DNA of 48,611 nucleotides from Chlorobium chlorochromatii (GCA_020721255.1 DYND01000002.1:1-48611); one strand, 5' to 3'. Positions 8,901 through 17,536 are shown, numbered from the stretch's first letter. The notes: generated from the letters alone by a model not told the origin. A program made the numbers and translations.

Positions 8901-9068
8901 CGAAAGCAACTTCGCGCAAAGCAAAATGCCGCAAAATTGAAAGAAATAAAAAAACAGCAGATGTTAGCTGAAAAGCAGGCAAAACTCCAAGCACTTGACA
9001 ATGCAAAACGCCAGAAAGAGGAGCGACTGGAACAATTAAAACAATCGCAACTCGGTTTGGATTTTTGA
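5979..9068 (+). CDS. RelE-like / UvrD-type helicase / ankyrin fusion protein
   Basis: This is a 1029-aa multidomain protein. Residues 1-88 resemble a RelE/ParE toxin fold (KLVNL..GKFYRAKLDASNRLLF, then EVITGHNYDKSRF). Residues about 115-560 form a superfamily 1 helicase. Walker A is GSAGSGKT (149-156), Walker B with the Q-D pair is VIDEVQD (321-327), motif III is GDSNQIVHP, motif IV is TANFRN, motif V is IHEAKGLEYENI (479-490) and motif VI is YVALTRA (544-550). Ankyrin-like repeats lie at about 716-765 (TPLMAAATAGNIALTEALLE, then YNALHWAM). The last 75 residues are a Lys/Gln/Glu-rich coiled coil. The helicase part should be ATP-driven. The whole protein may be a nucleic-acid sensor or defence protein, which is inferred. 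It follows the patatin gene by 31 bases. Confidence 0.85.
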   Translation: MKILEYTDLDTSIIKASYRKVVDAIARNDFRAAQVKKLVNLTHGKFYRAKLDASNRLLFTLVRNGDEVCALMLEVITGHNYDKSRFLRGAIIDESRIPDVDAAEVAGEAVPLRYLHPEHTAIHLLDKPISFDDTQESVYRQKPPLIIVGSAGSGKTALMLEKMKHAEGEVLYVTHSMYLAQSARNIYYSNGFEHNAQEAQFLSYREFVESIRVPDGREATWRDFSSWFARMKNSFKGIEAHQAFEEIRGVITAGDSGVLSREEYQQLGVRQSIFAELQRKTLYDLFEKYQQWLVDSSLFDLNLVAHEWARWVSAPRYDFVVIDEVQDLTVAQLSLILKTLKKAGHFLLCGDSNQIVHPNFFAWNQVKTLFWRDPKLAGQQQLRVLTANFRNGMEATRVANQLLKIKHQRFGSIDRESNFLVQAIGGEEGQVVLMADTDAVKREFDKQTKQSTRFAVLVMRDEDKIEARKHFATPLLFSIHEAKGLEYENIVLFRFVSSHRQEFNDIVNGVAKDDLSLEMLEYRRAKEKGDKSLEVYKFFVNALYVALTRAIKNIYLIESDISHRLFTLLDLASSGKINVESQESTREEWQKEARKLELQGKQEQAEAIRRDILKEIPPPWPIFDEDRLRETIIKVFRDNVPGNKAKLQLYEYATCHEEHTLAVRLSEDAQFEPRGLFTDHLDTIGRKSYLSYFTSQTKPILKQCDQYGTDHRLPMNQTPLMAAATAGNIALTEALLERGADPQKCDHYGYNALHWAMRKAFRHPDYARKHFASLYELLAPASVDVNTGERMVRLDRHLSEYVLFQTLWVLFKPYFSRMNRYTHAAFDTQAIMEVWENMPANVVTPDRKRRQYISSVLARNEFSRDYAYNRELFERVTQGWYQFNPKLSVRATDPESVQTWIPIFQALNLPLIHEFANEYKMIEAEHYLKSAGMKIPSPSISGMESRNRMMALIQNIERERAGALLYQQKQKELARKQLRAKQNAAKLKEIKKQQMLAEKQAKLQALDNAKRQKEERLEQLKQSQLGLDF

Positions 9069-9245
9069 TGTGAACGCATACCTGTAAACATAAGTAACAG
9101 GAGAGATTGCATAGATGACGCAAGCAGAAGATATATGGAATTTTCTGTTAGTAATACAACCGGAATCATTGTAAATTTAAAACGATTAGCCTAACTTTAT
9201 TTAATTATAGTATTCTTTTTCAATAACTTAATTACGGTTAAAATA

Positions 9246-9803
9246 ATGAACAAATTAACATCATCAGTTAAAACACTTGCTATTCCCGGCATGTTATTAC
9301 TCGGTGCCTGCTGCACGGTACAACCGGTTGCTGTTAAACCTGCACCTGCACCTGTTGTTGCGCCTAAGCCTGTTGTTGTTCCTCCGAAGCCGGTGGTGGT
9401 TGCACCACCACCGGCCCCAGTAGTTGTTCCAAAGCCAGTTCCGGTTGTTGTTCCAAAACCAGTTGTGGTTGTACCACCATCTTATAACGACATCTTCTTT
9501 GATTTCGATAAAGCAGATATCCGCACCAGTGAGACGGTACAGCTCGATAAAATTGCTGCCTGGATGAAAGCCAATCCAAACAAGACAATTGCAATTGAGG
9601 CGCATAGCGATATGAAAGGTTCAAATGCCTACAACATTGCACTTGGTCAGCGTCGTGCCAATGCGGCTAAGGAATATTTTGTTAAACAGCATGGCGTTGA
9701 TGCTTCGCGTATCAAAGCAGTCAGCTACGGTAAGGAGAAACCATTTGTTGGTGAAACTGGCGACCAGTCACTCAACCGTCGTGTTCATGTCGTGTTTGAA
9801 TAA
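9246..9803 (+). CDS. OmpA/Pal-type outer-membrane lipoprotein
   Basis: The 185-aa precursor has a signal sequence with the lipobox LLGAC, so Cys22 should be lipidated. Residues about 26-80 are a low-complexity linker of repeated V, P, K and A units (VVVPKPV-type). The C-terminal OmpA-like domain (about 82-185) starts DIFFDFDKADIR. It contains IEAHSDMKGS, the LGQRRANAAKEYF helix and NRRVHVVFE, which together form the peptidoglycan-binding fold. It probably tethers the outer membrane to peptidoglycan, as Pal does. Tol genes are not next to it here. An A/T-rich 177-bp region upstream probably holds its promoter. Confidence 0.92.
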   Translation: MNKLTSSVKTLAIPGMLLLGACCTVQPVAVKPAPAPVVAPKPVVVPPKPVVVAPPPAPVVVPKPVPVVVPKPVVVVPPSYNDIFFDFDKADIRTSETVQLDKIAAWMKANPNKTIAIEAHSDMKGSNAYNIALGQRRANAAKEYFVKQHGVDASRIKAVSYGKEKPFVGETGDQSLNRRVHVVFE

Positions 9804-9850
9804 ACATTGATTGGTGAACAAGGCTTAACAACCTTGCTCATTGCTTTTTT

Positions 9851-9885
9851 ATCACCCAGTCACATCATTGTTGTGGCTGGGTGAT
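9851..9885. terminator. Strong hairpin between convergent genes
   Basis: ATCACCCAGTCACA pairs with TGTGGCTGGGTGAT, a 14-pair stem with one G-T pair and a 7-base loop. It sits 47 bases after the Pal-type gene and 67 bases before the folE stop. The flanking T run on the plus strand is short and interrupted, so a two-way terminator is likely but not certain. Confidence 0.65.
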
Positions 9886-9952
9886 TGCATTTTCAGGCAA
9901 TGGAGACGTGCTGTGCGGCGCGACGATATAATCAAGCAGTACAGAATATTCG

Positions 9953-10627
9953 TTACGGCTTAATGAGGCGCAGGAATTCGCTTCTGGTCGATGGTGAGGT
10001 GATAAACTGCCCCGACATGGCCGAAGTGGAGGTGACGGAGTTCAGCTTTTCAACGCCACGCATTACCATGCAGAGGTGCCTTGCTTCGATAACAACAGCA
10101 ACACCTTTCGGATTCAACACATTCTGTATGGCATCACGAATCTGCTGAGTAAGCCGCTCCTGTACCTGAAGGCGGCGGGCAAAAACCTCAACCACGCGTG
10201 CGAGTTTCGACAATCCCACAATTTTACCGTCAGGTATGTAGGCAATGTGCGCTTTGCCAAAAAAGGGCAGCATGTGGTGTTCGCACATCGAAAAAAGGTC
10301 GATATCCTTTACTAACACCATCTCGTCATAGGCTTCGGTAAAGAGCGCTTTTTTCAGCAGCTCTTCAGGATCTTGATTATATCCCTTTGTCAAAAAGCGC
10401 AGCGACTTGGCAACGCGTTCCGGTGTTTTTATCAACCCTTCGCGTTCCGGATCTTCGCCAAGTGCGCCAAGCATGGTGTACACTGCCTCCGACAAGTTTG
10501 CCATAACCTGCGGTTCAGTTTCCGGTAACGCTGAGCACTCTTCGTCATCATCACAGCAGCAGCCTCTGCCTGATGGAAGAGTGGTATTATTCTCCGCGAT
10601 AGCGGACAGAGTTTTTTCCTGTTTCAT
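9953..10627 (-). CDS. folE: GTP cyclohydrolase I
   Basis: FolE converts GTP to dihydroneopterin triphosphate, the first step of folate and pterin synthesis. The 224-aa protein has the zinc motif MCEHHMLPF (C115, H117, H118) and the third zinc Cys in RHLCMVMRG (C186). The [19 protein letters not shown] and [14 protein letters not shown] stretches are also typical. The N-terminus is unusual in carrying a Cys/acidic patch, [10 protein letters not shown] (22-31), before the conserved domain. The start lies inside the end of the upstream pterin synthase gene (41-bp overlap), so the two are translationally linked. Confidence 0.96.
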   Translation of the reverse strand: MKQEKTLSAIAENNTTLPSGRGCCCDDDEECSALPETEPQVMANLSEAVYTMLGALGEDPEREGLIKTPERVAKSLRFLTKGYNQDPEELLKKALFTEAYDEMVLVKDIDLFSMCEHHMLPFFGKAHIAYIPDGKIVGLSKLARVVEVFARRLQVQERLTQQIRDAIQNVLNPKGVAVVIEARHLCMVMRGVEKLNSVTSTSAMSGQFITSPSTRSEFLRLIKP

Positions 10628-11039
10628 AAATAATTACTTCGTGGAGCGCCAGCTCCTGGTTATTGGTAGTCGTTTTCAATCGTTGTTCGAGAATATCCCA
10701 AATCAGCACAGCAAGAACTTCGGTGGTTGGCACGCAATCTTTCAATTCCGGCACATCGTAGTTGAGATGCTTGTGGTCGAATCGTTCCGTTATCTCCTCT
10801 TCCAGAATAACTTTAAGCGCTTTGAGGTCAAACAGGAAACCCGTGTTACGGTCAACAATACCGCTGAGCGTAATTTCGAGCATATAATTGTGCCCATGCC
10901 CATAAAGATTGCTGCATTTGCCGTAAATTTCGAGGTTTTCTTGCTCTGTACAATTCGGATTGAAGAGTCGGTGAGCAGCGTTAAACTCAATTTTGCGTGA
11001 AACGTAAACTTTTCGAGGTTTCTGCAAAAGATTATTCAT
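10587..11039 (-). CDS. 6-pyruvoyl-tetrahydropterin synthase / QueD family
   Basis: This 150-aa protein has the family's zinc histidines H23 ([10 protein letters not shown]), H48 and H50 (YGHGHNY), plus Cys42 in GKCSN at the catalytic position of animal 6-pyruvoyl-tetrahydropterin synthases. It should act on dihydroneopterin triphosphate, the product of FolE, whose gene overlaps its 3' end by 41 bp. Two products are possible: tetrahydropterin cofactors (green sulfur bacteria are known to contain pterin glycosides) or the queuosine precursor carboxy-tetrahydropterin. The Cys42 context and pairing with folE favour the former, but this is inferred. Confidence 0.92.
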   Translation of the reverse strand: MNNLLQKPRKVYVSRKIEFNAAHRLFNPNCTEQENLEIYGKCSNLYGHGHNYMLEITLSGIVDRNTGFLFDLKALKVILEEEITERFDHKHLNYDVPELKDCVPTTEVLAVLIWDILEQRLKTTTNNQELALHEVIIYETGKNSVRYRGE

Positions 11040-11405
11040 AAAACAGCGTCATAAGTGATTTACAGGTGTGCCATCTGCTTCGCCAAGCGACGCAGCAGTA
11101 ATCATGCAGATTGCAGCAATGTTTTCGATTTACCAAACCTGTGCTGGTGGCTATAAGTTTCAAGGGATGAATTTTGTGAGATTGTACAGCTCGATGGTGG
11201 GGAATGCGGGGAAATTTGGTTAGCATTGGGGTGGGGATGTTACAAGTGGTGAAAACAATGACAGCCATTTCTAATACAGAGAAGTAGATGGAAAAAGTAT
11301 AATCATGAATAAATACGAGATTCCTGAATACCTGTTTGCCTACATGCTTCAAAAGTTTAACCATACGTCTGCTCAAGTACACTGTGATAACGAAAAACAC
11401 AACAA
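11040..11405. other. Intergenic region, no gene seen
   Basis: This 366-base gap separates the divergent pterin operon and RND pump operon, so it must carry both promoters. I see no convincing coding frame, no strong hairpin and no clear operator. The pump has no adjacent TetR- or MarR-type regulator. Confidence 0.5.
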
Positions 11406-12581
11406 ATGAATAACAAACGAAGACCGAGCTTTTTCACACTTCCGATCCTCATCGGTGTGTTGCTGCCGCTGCTTTTATGGGGGTGTGGTGCGAAGAACGA
11501 TGGCGGCAAAGATCCGCGAAAAAAAGAGCAACCAACCTTGTCCGTCGCAACAATACAGCGGGGTGATGCCACCGTAGCAACCAAATATGCGGCTTTGCTT
11601 GAAGGTAAGGTGAATGTTGAAATTCGACCACAGGTTGATGGCACACTTCAACACATTTATGTTGACGAAGGCGCATTCGTTAAAGCAGGTCAACCGCTTT
11701 TTAAGATTGACGATCAGGTTTACCGCGAGCAGTATAACAGCGCATTAGCTGCCCAACATGCGGCAGATGCACGGCTGGTGGCCGCCAAGATTGAGGTGGA
11801 GAAACTGGTGCCGCTGGTGAAGAATAATGTCGTCTCCGATATTCAGCTTAAAGTGGCGCAGGCAAATTATCAGGTAGCACAAGCAGCAGTTGAGCAGGCG
11901 AGGGCGGCAACCCGTTCAGCCTCGGTCAGTTTAAGTTACACCATTATCAAAGCACCGGTGAGTGGCTATATCGGCAAAATCCCCTTCAGAGTCGGGAGCC
12001 TTGTCACAAAAAATCAGGCAGGATGGTTAACGCTGCTGAGCGATGTCAGCGATGTTTATGCTTCGTTCAGCATCAGCGAGCTTGACTACATCCGCTTCAA
12101 AAAGCAGTATGCTGGTACATCAATGCAGGAGACGCTCCATCACGTACCACCAGTATCGCTCATGCTTGCTGATGGCAGTCGTTATAGCGAACAAGGCTCG
12201 CTTATCACAGTCAGCGGTCAGTTTGACGAGGCAACCGGATCGGTGCGGGTACGTGCAGTATTTCCAAATCGACAAGGGTTGTTACGTTCTGGCAATACCG
12301 GCACGGTGGTAATGGAGTCGGTATATCGCAATATGGTGATGGTACCGCAAGCATCAACGGTAGAGTTACAGGATAAAGTCTTTGTTTATCTACTCGGGGA
12401 GGGCAACAAGGTCAAAAAGCAGGTCATTACCATTGCCGCCAAAACTGATGAAAGTTATGTCGTCAGTTCCGGGATTAAAGAGGGTGATACCATGGTGCTC
12501 TTTGGTGTCGATAAATTGCAGGATGGTGCCGTGATTAAGCCGGTCAGGAGTGCGCCAGTTGCAAAGACAACCCCAAAATGA
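11406..12581 (+). CDS. RND efflux membrane fusion protein (AcrA-like lipoprotein)
   Basis: This is the periplasmic adaptor of a tripartite efflux pump, 391 aa. The signal sequence ends in a lipobox with Cys27 (LLLWGC), so it should be a lipoprotein. The first biotinyl-lipoyl half follows (VEIRPQVDGTLQHIYVDEGA, about 78-97). Next are an alpha hairpin rich in Ala/Glu/Gln (about 110-165), the second lipoyl half (YTIIKAPVSGYIGKIPFRVG) and a beta-barrel/membrane-proximal C-terminus. It links the inner-membrane RND pump (26 bases downstream) to the outer-membrane channel. Confidence 0.94.
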   Translation: MNNKRRPSFFTLPILIGVLLPLLLWGCGAKNDGGKDPRKKEQPTLSVATIQRGDATVATKYAALLEGKVNVEIRPQVDGTLQHIYVDEGAFVKAGQPLFKIDDQVYREQYNSALAAQHAADARLVAAKIEVEKLVPLVKNNVVSDIQLKVAQANYQVAQAAVEQARAATRSASVSLSYTIIKAPVSGYIGKIPFRVGSLVTKNQAGWLTLLSDVSDVYASFSISELDYIRFKKQYAGTSMQETLHHVPPVSLMLADGSRYSEQGSLITVSGQFDEATGSVRVRAVFPNRQGLLRSGNTGTVVMESVYRNMVMVPQASTVELQDKVFVYLLGEGNKVKKQVITIAAKTDESYVVSSGIKEGDTMVLFGVDKLQDGAVIKPVRSAPVAKTTPK

Positions 12582-12607
12582 GCTAAATGATCTAAACGAA
12601 ACTCTTT

Positions 12608-15600
12608 ATGTTTGAACGATTTATTTCCAGACCAGTTCTCGCAACGGTTATCTCAATAATTCTGGTGATTCTTGGTCTTGTCGGCATGAACCAGTTATCG
12701 GTAACGCGCTTCCCCGATATCGCTCCGCCAAGTGTTTCCGTTACAGCAAGTTACACTGGAGCAAGCGCTGAAACGGTTGGCCGAGCCGTAGCGCCACCGC
12801 TCGAAGAGGCGATTAACGGCGTTGAGAACATGACCTACATGACCTCCACCTCCTCCAATGACGGCTCACTCAACATCACGGTTTTTTTTAAGCAGGGAAC
12901 CAACGCCGATCAAGCAGCGGTGAATGTGCAAAACCGTGTAGCACAGGCAACCAGCCGATTGCCTGCGGAGGTGAACCAGATTGGTGTAAGCATTGTAAAA
13001 CGGCAGAACAGCCAGATTATGATGATCAATCTGGCAAGCAGCAAAAAACAGTACGATCAAATTTTTCTGCAGAACTATGCCAAAATCAATCTCGTCGATG
13101 ATTTATCGAGAGTCCCGGGCGTTGGTCAGGTTTCAGTCTATGGTAACCTTGATTATTCGATGCGTATCTGGTTACGCCCAAAACAGATGTCTGCGTATAA
13201 GGTGACGCCGCAAGAGGTTGCAGCGGCCATTCAGAGTCAGAATCTTGAGGCTGCTCCAGGTTCATTTGGCGAGAACGGCGCCCAGGCAATGCAGTATGTC
13301 ATGAAGTACAAGGGCAAAAATCGCTATCCGGGTGACTATGAAACTATGGTCATTCGTGCCAATCCCGACGGCTCACTGCTCCGCCTTGGCGATATCGCCC
13401 GCGTTGAGTTTGGCGCTTACCGCTACACCGTCAACACCAAAGCCAATGGCGCTCCAGCCGTCGTGCTTGCGGTCTATCAAGCTCCTGGTTCAAATGCCAA
13501 TAAAGTTGAAATTGGATTGCGCAAAGTACTTGAAAAAGTCTCAGCATCTTTCCCTGATGGCATCACCTACGGGATTCCCTTCAGCTCAAAAAAGGTGGTT
13601 GATGAGTCTATAGAGCAGGTTATTCACACCCTGATCGAAGCGTTTCTGCTGGTTTTTTTAGTGGTATTCATCTTTCTGCAGGATTTACGTTCAACGCTCA
13701 TTCCTGCCATTGCTGTACCAGTGGCCATTATCGGCACCTTTTTCTTTATGAATCTTTTCGGCTTTTCCATCAATGTACTCACGCTTTTCGGTCTCGTTTT
13801 AGCGATTGGCATTGTGGTGGACGATGCTATTGTGGTGGTTGAGGCGGTTCATGCCAAAATGGAACAGAAGCGCTACCCAGCCAAAGTTGCTACAGTTTCG
13901 GCCATGCGTGAAATCACGAAAGCCATTGTTACCATTACGTTGGTGATGTCCTCCGTTTTTCTGCCAGTAGGTTTTCTTGAAGGCTCAACGGGCGTTTTTT
14001 ATCGGCAGTTTGCTTTTACCCTTGCTATCGCTATCCTCATTTCTGCCGTCAACGCCTTGACGCTGAGTCCTGCGTTATGTGCTCTCTTTTTAACGAATCT
14101 GCACAATCCTGATGGCACAGCTCATCACCATAAACTCAAACGATTTGGTGCTTTTGGAGAGCGCTTTTTTACCAGTTTTAACGTCAGCTTTGAGGCACTG
14201 AAACGTAAATATCTCGGTTCGCTGGTTTTTCTTATCCGTCACAAACGCGTAACGTTTACTGCACTTGGCTTGGTGATGGCCATTTCGTTCTGGATGTTCA
14301 AAACCATGCCAACCGGCTTTATTCCCGATGAGGATAACGGAGTGGTGATTGTATCGGTCACGCTGCCGCCGGGCGCGTCGCTGATGCGTACACAAGTGGC
14401 AATGGACAACGCTGCCGCAACAATGCGCACACTGCCTGAGGTGAAAAAGGTGCTTTCAATCGCAGGCATCAACATTCTCACCCGAAGCTCATCGCCATCA
14501 TCAGGGCTTCTTTTTATTCAGATGAAAGACCACAAAGAGCGTGGTCGCGATGGTCATATCAAAAAAGTGCTGGCAACAATCTCCAAAAAGTTGAGTAATC
14601 GCGAAGGAGCGTTTTTTGCTCTTGCGCAGCCAACCGTACCTGGTTTCAGTACGGTCGGTGGACTTGAGTTTGTGCTGCAGGATCGCAGCGGTGGTGACCT
14701 CGAAAAGTTTGGTACAATATCGAAAGAGTTTCTCGATGCGTTGATGCAGCGCCCTGAAATCGGGTTTGCCTTCACCAATTTCAAGGCGACCTATCCACAG
14801 TATGAGCTTGAGGTTGATAATGCCAAAGCGGGTCAGCTTGGCGTCAATGTTAAAGAGCTGATGAGCGTATTGCAAGCTTATTACGGCAGTATGCAGGCAT
14901 CGGATTTCAACCGTTTCGGCAAATATTACCGTGTGGTTATGCAAGCCGAGCCAACCGACCGAACTGAGCCATCATCTCTCAACGGTGTTTTTGTAAAGAA
15001 CTCCCGAGGCGACATGGTACCAGTTGCTTCAGTCATATCCTTGAAACGGGTCTATGGCACGGAGTCGGTTGACCACTTCAATCTTTTCAACGCCATCTCC
15101 ATCAATGCGGTCGTAAAGCCGGGCTTCAGTACCGGCCAAGCCATCAAGGCGGTTGAAGAGGTTTCGCAGAGTATGCTACCGGCAGGCTACACCTACGACT
15201 GGAAAGGTCAAAGCCGCGAAGAGATTGAATCGACAGGCGGGTTGCTCTTTATTTTCCTTCTCTCTATTGTCTTTGTCTATTTCCTGCTCGCGGCGCTTTA
15301 CGAAAGCTATCTATTGCCATTAGCAGTCATGCTCTCTATCCCGACCGGGTTGCTCGGTGTTTTTCTCGGCATCAAGCTTGCCGGTATTGAGAACAATATT
15401 TACGTGCAGGTTGCCGTTATCATGCTGATTGGCTTGCTGGCAAAGAATGCCATTCTGATTGTTGAATTTGCCCTTCAGCGGAGAGTTGCCGGAAGTTCGC
15501 TCTCTGCGGCAGCGATTGAAGGGGCAAAGGCGCGGCTTCGCCCTATTTTGATGACCTCGCTGGCTTTTATCGCTGGTCTCTTGCCGCTGCTCTTTGTCAG

Positions 15601-15820
15601 TGGGCCTGCCGCTCAAGGCAACCACTCCATTGGTGCAGCGGCTATCGGTGGCATGTTGGTTGGTATGGTGCTCGGTATTTTTGTGGTGCCGGTGCTCTTT
15701 GTCACCTTCCAGTATCTGCAAGAGCGCATTACCGGCAAGGCAACACCCATTGTTGAAGCGGGAGATCTGCTGGACGAAGTACTGCGTCAAGAGACTGAAA
15801 AGCAACGACAACTATCTTGA
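12608..15820 (+). CDS. RND multidrug efflux pump, AcrB/HAE1 type
   Basis: This 1070-aa inner-membrane proton-drug antiporter starts MFERFISRPVLATVISIILV, a typical HAE1 N-terminus. Two large periplasmic loops and about 12 membrane helices follow the usual pattern. TM4 carries the proton-relay acidic pair in GIVVDDAIVVVEAV (about 403-416). The conserved FIPDEDNGV start of the second half and PSGL-containing porter segments are visible. The length is normal for the family (about 1030-1070). It lies between the adaptor and outer-membrane genes. The substrate cannot be read from sequence. Confidence 0.96.
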   Translation: MFERFISRPVLATVISIILVILGLVGMNQLSVTRFPDIAPPSVSVTASYTGASAETVGRAVAPPLEEAINGVENMTYMTSTSSNDGSLNITVFFKQGTNADQAAVNVQNRVAQATSRLPAEVNQIGVSIVKRQNSQIMMINLASSKKQYDQIFLQNYAKINLVDDLSRVPGVGQVSVYGNLDYSMRIWLRPKQMSAYKVTPQEVAAAIQSQNLEAAPGSFGENGAQAMQYVMKYKGKNRYPGDYETMVIRANPDGSLLRLGDIARVEFGAYRYTVNTKANGAPAVVLAVYQAPGSNANKVEIGLRKVLEKVSASFPDGITYGIPFSSKKVVDESIEQVIHTLIEAFLLVFLVVFIFLQDLRSTLIPAIAVPVAIIGTFFFMNLFGFSINVLTLFGLVLAIGIVVDDAIVVVEAVHAKMEQKRYPAKVATVSAMREITKAIVTITLVMSSVFLPVGFLEGSTGVFYRQFAFTLAIAILISAVNALTLSPALCALFLTNLHNPDGTAHHHKLKRFGAFGERFFTSFNVSFEALKRKYLGSLVFLIRHKRVTFTALGLVMAISFWMFKTMPTGFIPDEDNGVVIVSVTLPPGASLMRTQVAMDNAAATMRTLPEVKKVLSIAGINILTRSSSPSSGLLFIQMKDHKERGRDGHIKKVLATISKKLSNREGAFFALAQPTVPGFSTVGGLEFVLQDRSGGDLEKFGTISKEFLDALMQRPEIGFAFTNFKATYPQYELEVDNAKAGQLGVNVKELMSVLQAYYGSMQASDFNRFGKYYRVVMQAEPTDRTEPSSLNGVFVKNSRGDMVPVASVISLKRVYGTESVDHFNLFNAISINAVVKPGFSTGQAIKAVEEVSQSMLPAGYTYDWKGQSREEIESTGGLLFIFLLSIVFVYFLLAALYESYLLPLAVMLSIPTGLLGVFLGIKLAGIENNIYVQVAVIMLIGLLAKNAILIVEFALQRRVAGSSLSAAAIEGAKARLRPILMTSLAFIAGLLPLLFVSGPAAQGNHSIGAAAIGGMLVGMVLGIFVVPVLFVTFQYLQERITGKATPIVEAGDLLDEVLRQETEKQRQLS

Positions 15821-15836
15821 TGATGTAAAAACAGTT

Positions 15837-17240
15837 ATGAAAAAAGAACAACTCATTATCCGTTCAAGCACCATCAGTGCCCTCTGTATCACCCTTGCGG
15901 CGTGCGGTACTCCCCGCGAATCGCTGCAATCTGAACGTGTATTTCCTGCCAATTATCGTGGTGCGTCACCAGTCGCCTCGGCACCTGCGGATAGCGTGAT
16001 TGCGCAACTGCCGTATCGGACTTTTTTTGCCGATGAAACACTGTGTACGCTGATAGATTCGGCGGTCGCAAATAACATCGATCTGCAAATAGCCATCAAA
16101 AATATCGACATTGCTCAGCAGACCATCGATGTGGCCAAACTTGCTCTCCTGCCACCTTTGACTCTTACGGTTCAGGATATCCGCAACTACTCCTCCGATA
16201 ATGGTGTGCAAAAGACACCACAAGAGTATAGCGCCGCCATCTCAACATCGTGGGAACTCGATATTTGGGGAAAGATTCGCAGCAAAAAAAAGTCAGCGCT
16301 TGCAACCTATCTGAAAACGCAGGAAGCCGCTAAAGCAGTACGAACCCGCTTGGTGGCAGATGTTGCATCAGGCTATTACAATCTCTTGATGCTCGATGCG
16401 CAACTTGCCGTTTCAAAGAAAAATCTTGCGCTTGCAAATACGACGTTGCAGATGATGCAATTGCAATATACTGCTGGTCAAGTGAACGATCTTGCCATCA
16501 AGCAACAAGAGGCAGCACGGCAGTCGATAGCGGGATCGATTCCACTTATTGAACAGAACATTGCATTGCAGGAAAATGCGTTAAGTATCCTGTGCGGTAA
16601 AATGCCTGACGCAATTCAGCGCGGCACCTCACTTTTTACCATGAAAGTTGGTGATAATCTCTCCGTCGGAATTCCTGCAGCCATGCTGCAAAACCGAGCA
16701 GATGTGCGTGCCGCAGAACTCGCTGTTCGAGCTGCGAATGCCGACGTTGATGACGCGGGTGCAGCATTTTATCCTTCGTTTACCATTACCGCGCAAACAG
16801 GCCTGAGTGCTCTGAAATCGAGTAACTGGTTTATTATCCCCGGTTCAATTTTCAACATGGTGCAAGGCGCCATTGTTCAACCCATCTTTCAGCGTGGGCA
16901 GATACAAGCTAACTACAAGCAAACCTCCATTAAACGCGATCAAGCGGAACTCACCTTCAAGCAATCAATGCTGAAAGCTGTCGCTGAAGTTTCCGATGCT
17001 CTTGTACGGCTTGAGAAGATAAAAGCGCAAGAGGTTATAGCGGAGGAGCGAGTTGCTACTTTACAGCGGGCGGTCACCAATGCAGGGATGCTCTTTCAAA
17101 GCGGGCTGGCGACGTATCTGGAGGTGATTGTGGTGCAGAGCAATGCGCTTGCTGCGGAGCTCACGCTTGGCGATCTGCGTCGCCAGCGGCTGTCGGCGAC
17201 GGCTGAGCTTTATCGTTCGGTTGGGGGTGGATGGCGGTAG
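15837..17240 (+). CDS. RND outer-membrane channel, NodT/OprM-type lipoprotein
   Basis: This TolC-like outer-membrane factor is 467 aa. The ATG at 15837 gives a proper lipoprotein signal with lipobox LAAC (Cys23). Longer upstream frames overlap the pump gene and would bury the signal, so they were not used. Two OEP repeats of long amphipathic helices are present. Typical segments are WELDIWGKIRSKKKSA in the first repeat and IQNRADVRAAEL-like LQNRADVRAAELAVRAANAD in the second, with PSFTITAQTGL after it. It completes the tripartite pump begun at 11406. Confidence 0.94.
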   Translation: MKKEQLIIRSSTISALCITLAACGTPRESLQSERVFPANYRGASPVASAPADSVIAQLPYRTFFADETLCTLIDSAVANNIDLQIAIKNIDIAQQTIDVAKLALLPPLTLTVQDIRNYSSDNGVQKTPQEYSAAISTSWELDIWGKIRSKKKSALATYLKTQEAAKAVRTRLVADVASGYYNLLMLDAQLAVSKKNLALANTTLQMMQLQYTAGQVNDLAIKQQEAARQSIAGSIPLIEQNIALQENALSILCGKMPDAIQRGTSLFTMKVGDNLSVGIPAAMLQNRADVRAAELAVRAANADVDDAGAAFYPSFTITAQTGLSALKSSNWFIIPGSIFNMVQGAIVQPIFQRGQIQANYKQTSIKRDQAELTFKQSMLKAVAEVSDALVRLEKIKAQEVIAEERVATLQRAVTNAGMLFQSGLATYLEVIVVQSNALAAELTLGDLRRQRLSATAELYRSVGGGWR

Positions 17241-17269
17241 GCGGTCGTGTTGGGGGAAGCTACGTAACA

Positions 17270-17536
17270 TCATAGCCCAAGTTCACTGTGAGAACCGAGT
17301 CTAACCAGTTCGAGACCGTTGTCGTTGGTTTTGCGATATATCAAAATCAAGTCAGGCTTGAGGTGGCAATCACGGCATCCAGCTAATTGCCCAACAAGCG
17401 CATGATCAACGGTATTGGGTGGCAAAGCCTTGTCTGCTGCAAGAAGGTTCACGATTACAGTAACAAGCGCATCAAGTTTTTTCCCGTGTACGCCTGATTT
17501 CTCCCTGCGATAGTCACGTTTAAAATTTAATCTTCC
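17270..17536 (-). pseudogene. YafQ-family toxin without a start codon
   Basis: Read on the minus strand from 17536, an open frame encodes a nearly complete RelE/YafQ-type mRNA interferase. It begins GRLNFKRDYRREKSGVHGKK and ends DCHLKPDLILIYRK, then LVRLGSHSELGL. The open frame after the preceding stop has no ATG, GTG, TTG or CTG before the conserved FKRDY helix. The first usable start is GTG at 17452, which would leave only 60 aa and remove the N-terminal helices. The cognate antitoxin gene lies directly upstream and overlaps. Loss of the start suggests an inactive toxin. A sequencing error or a very rare start codon is the alternative. Confidence 0.7.

Noticed and set aside
11032..11400. 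122-codon open frame in the pterin/RND intergenic region
   Set aside because: It has no ribosome binding site, no recognisable motif and an unlikely composition.
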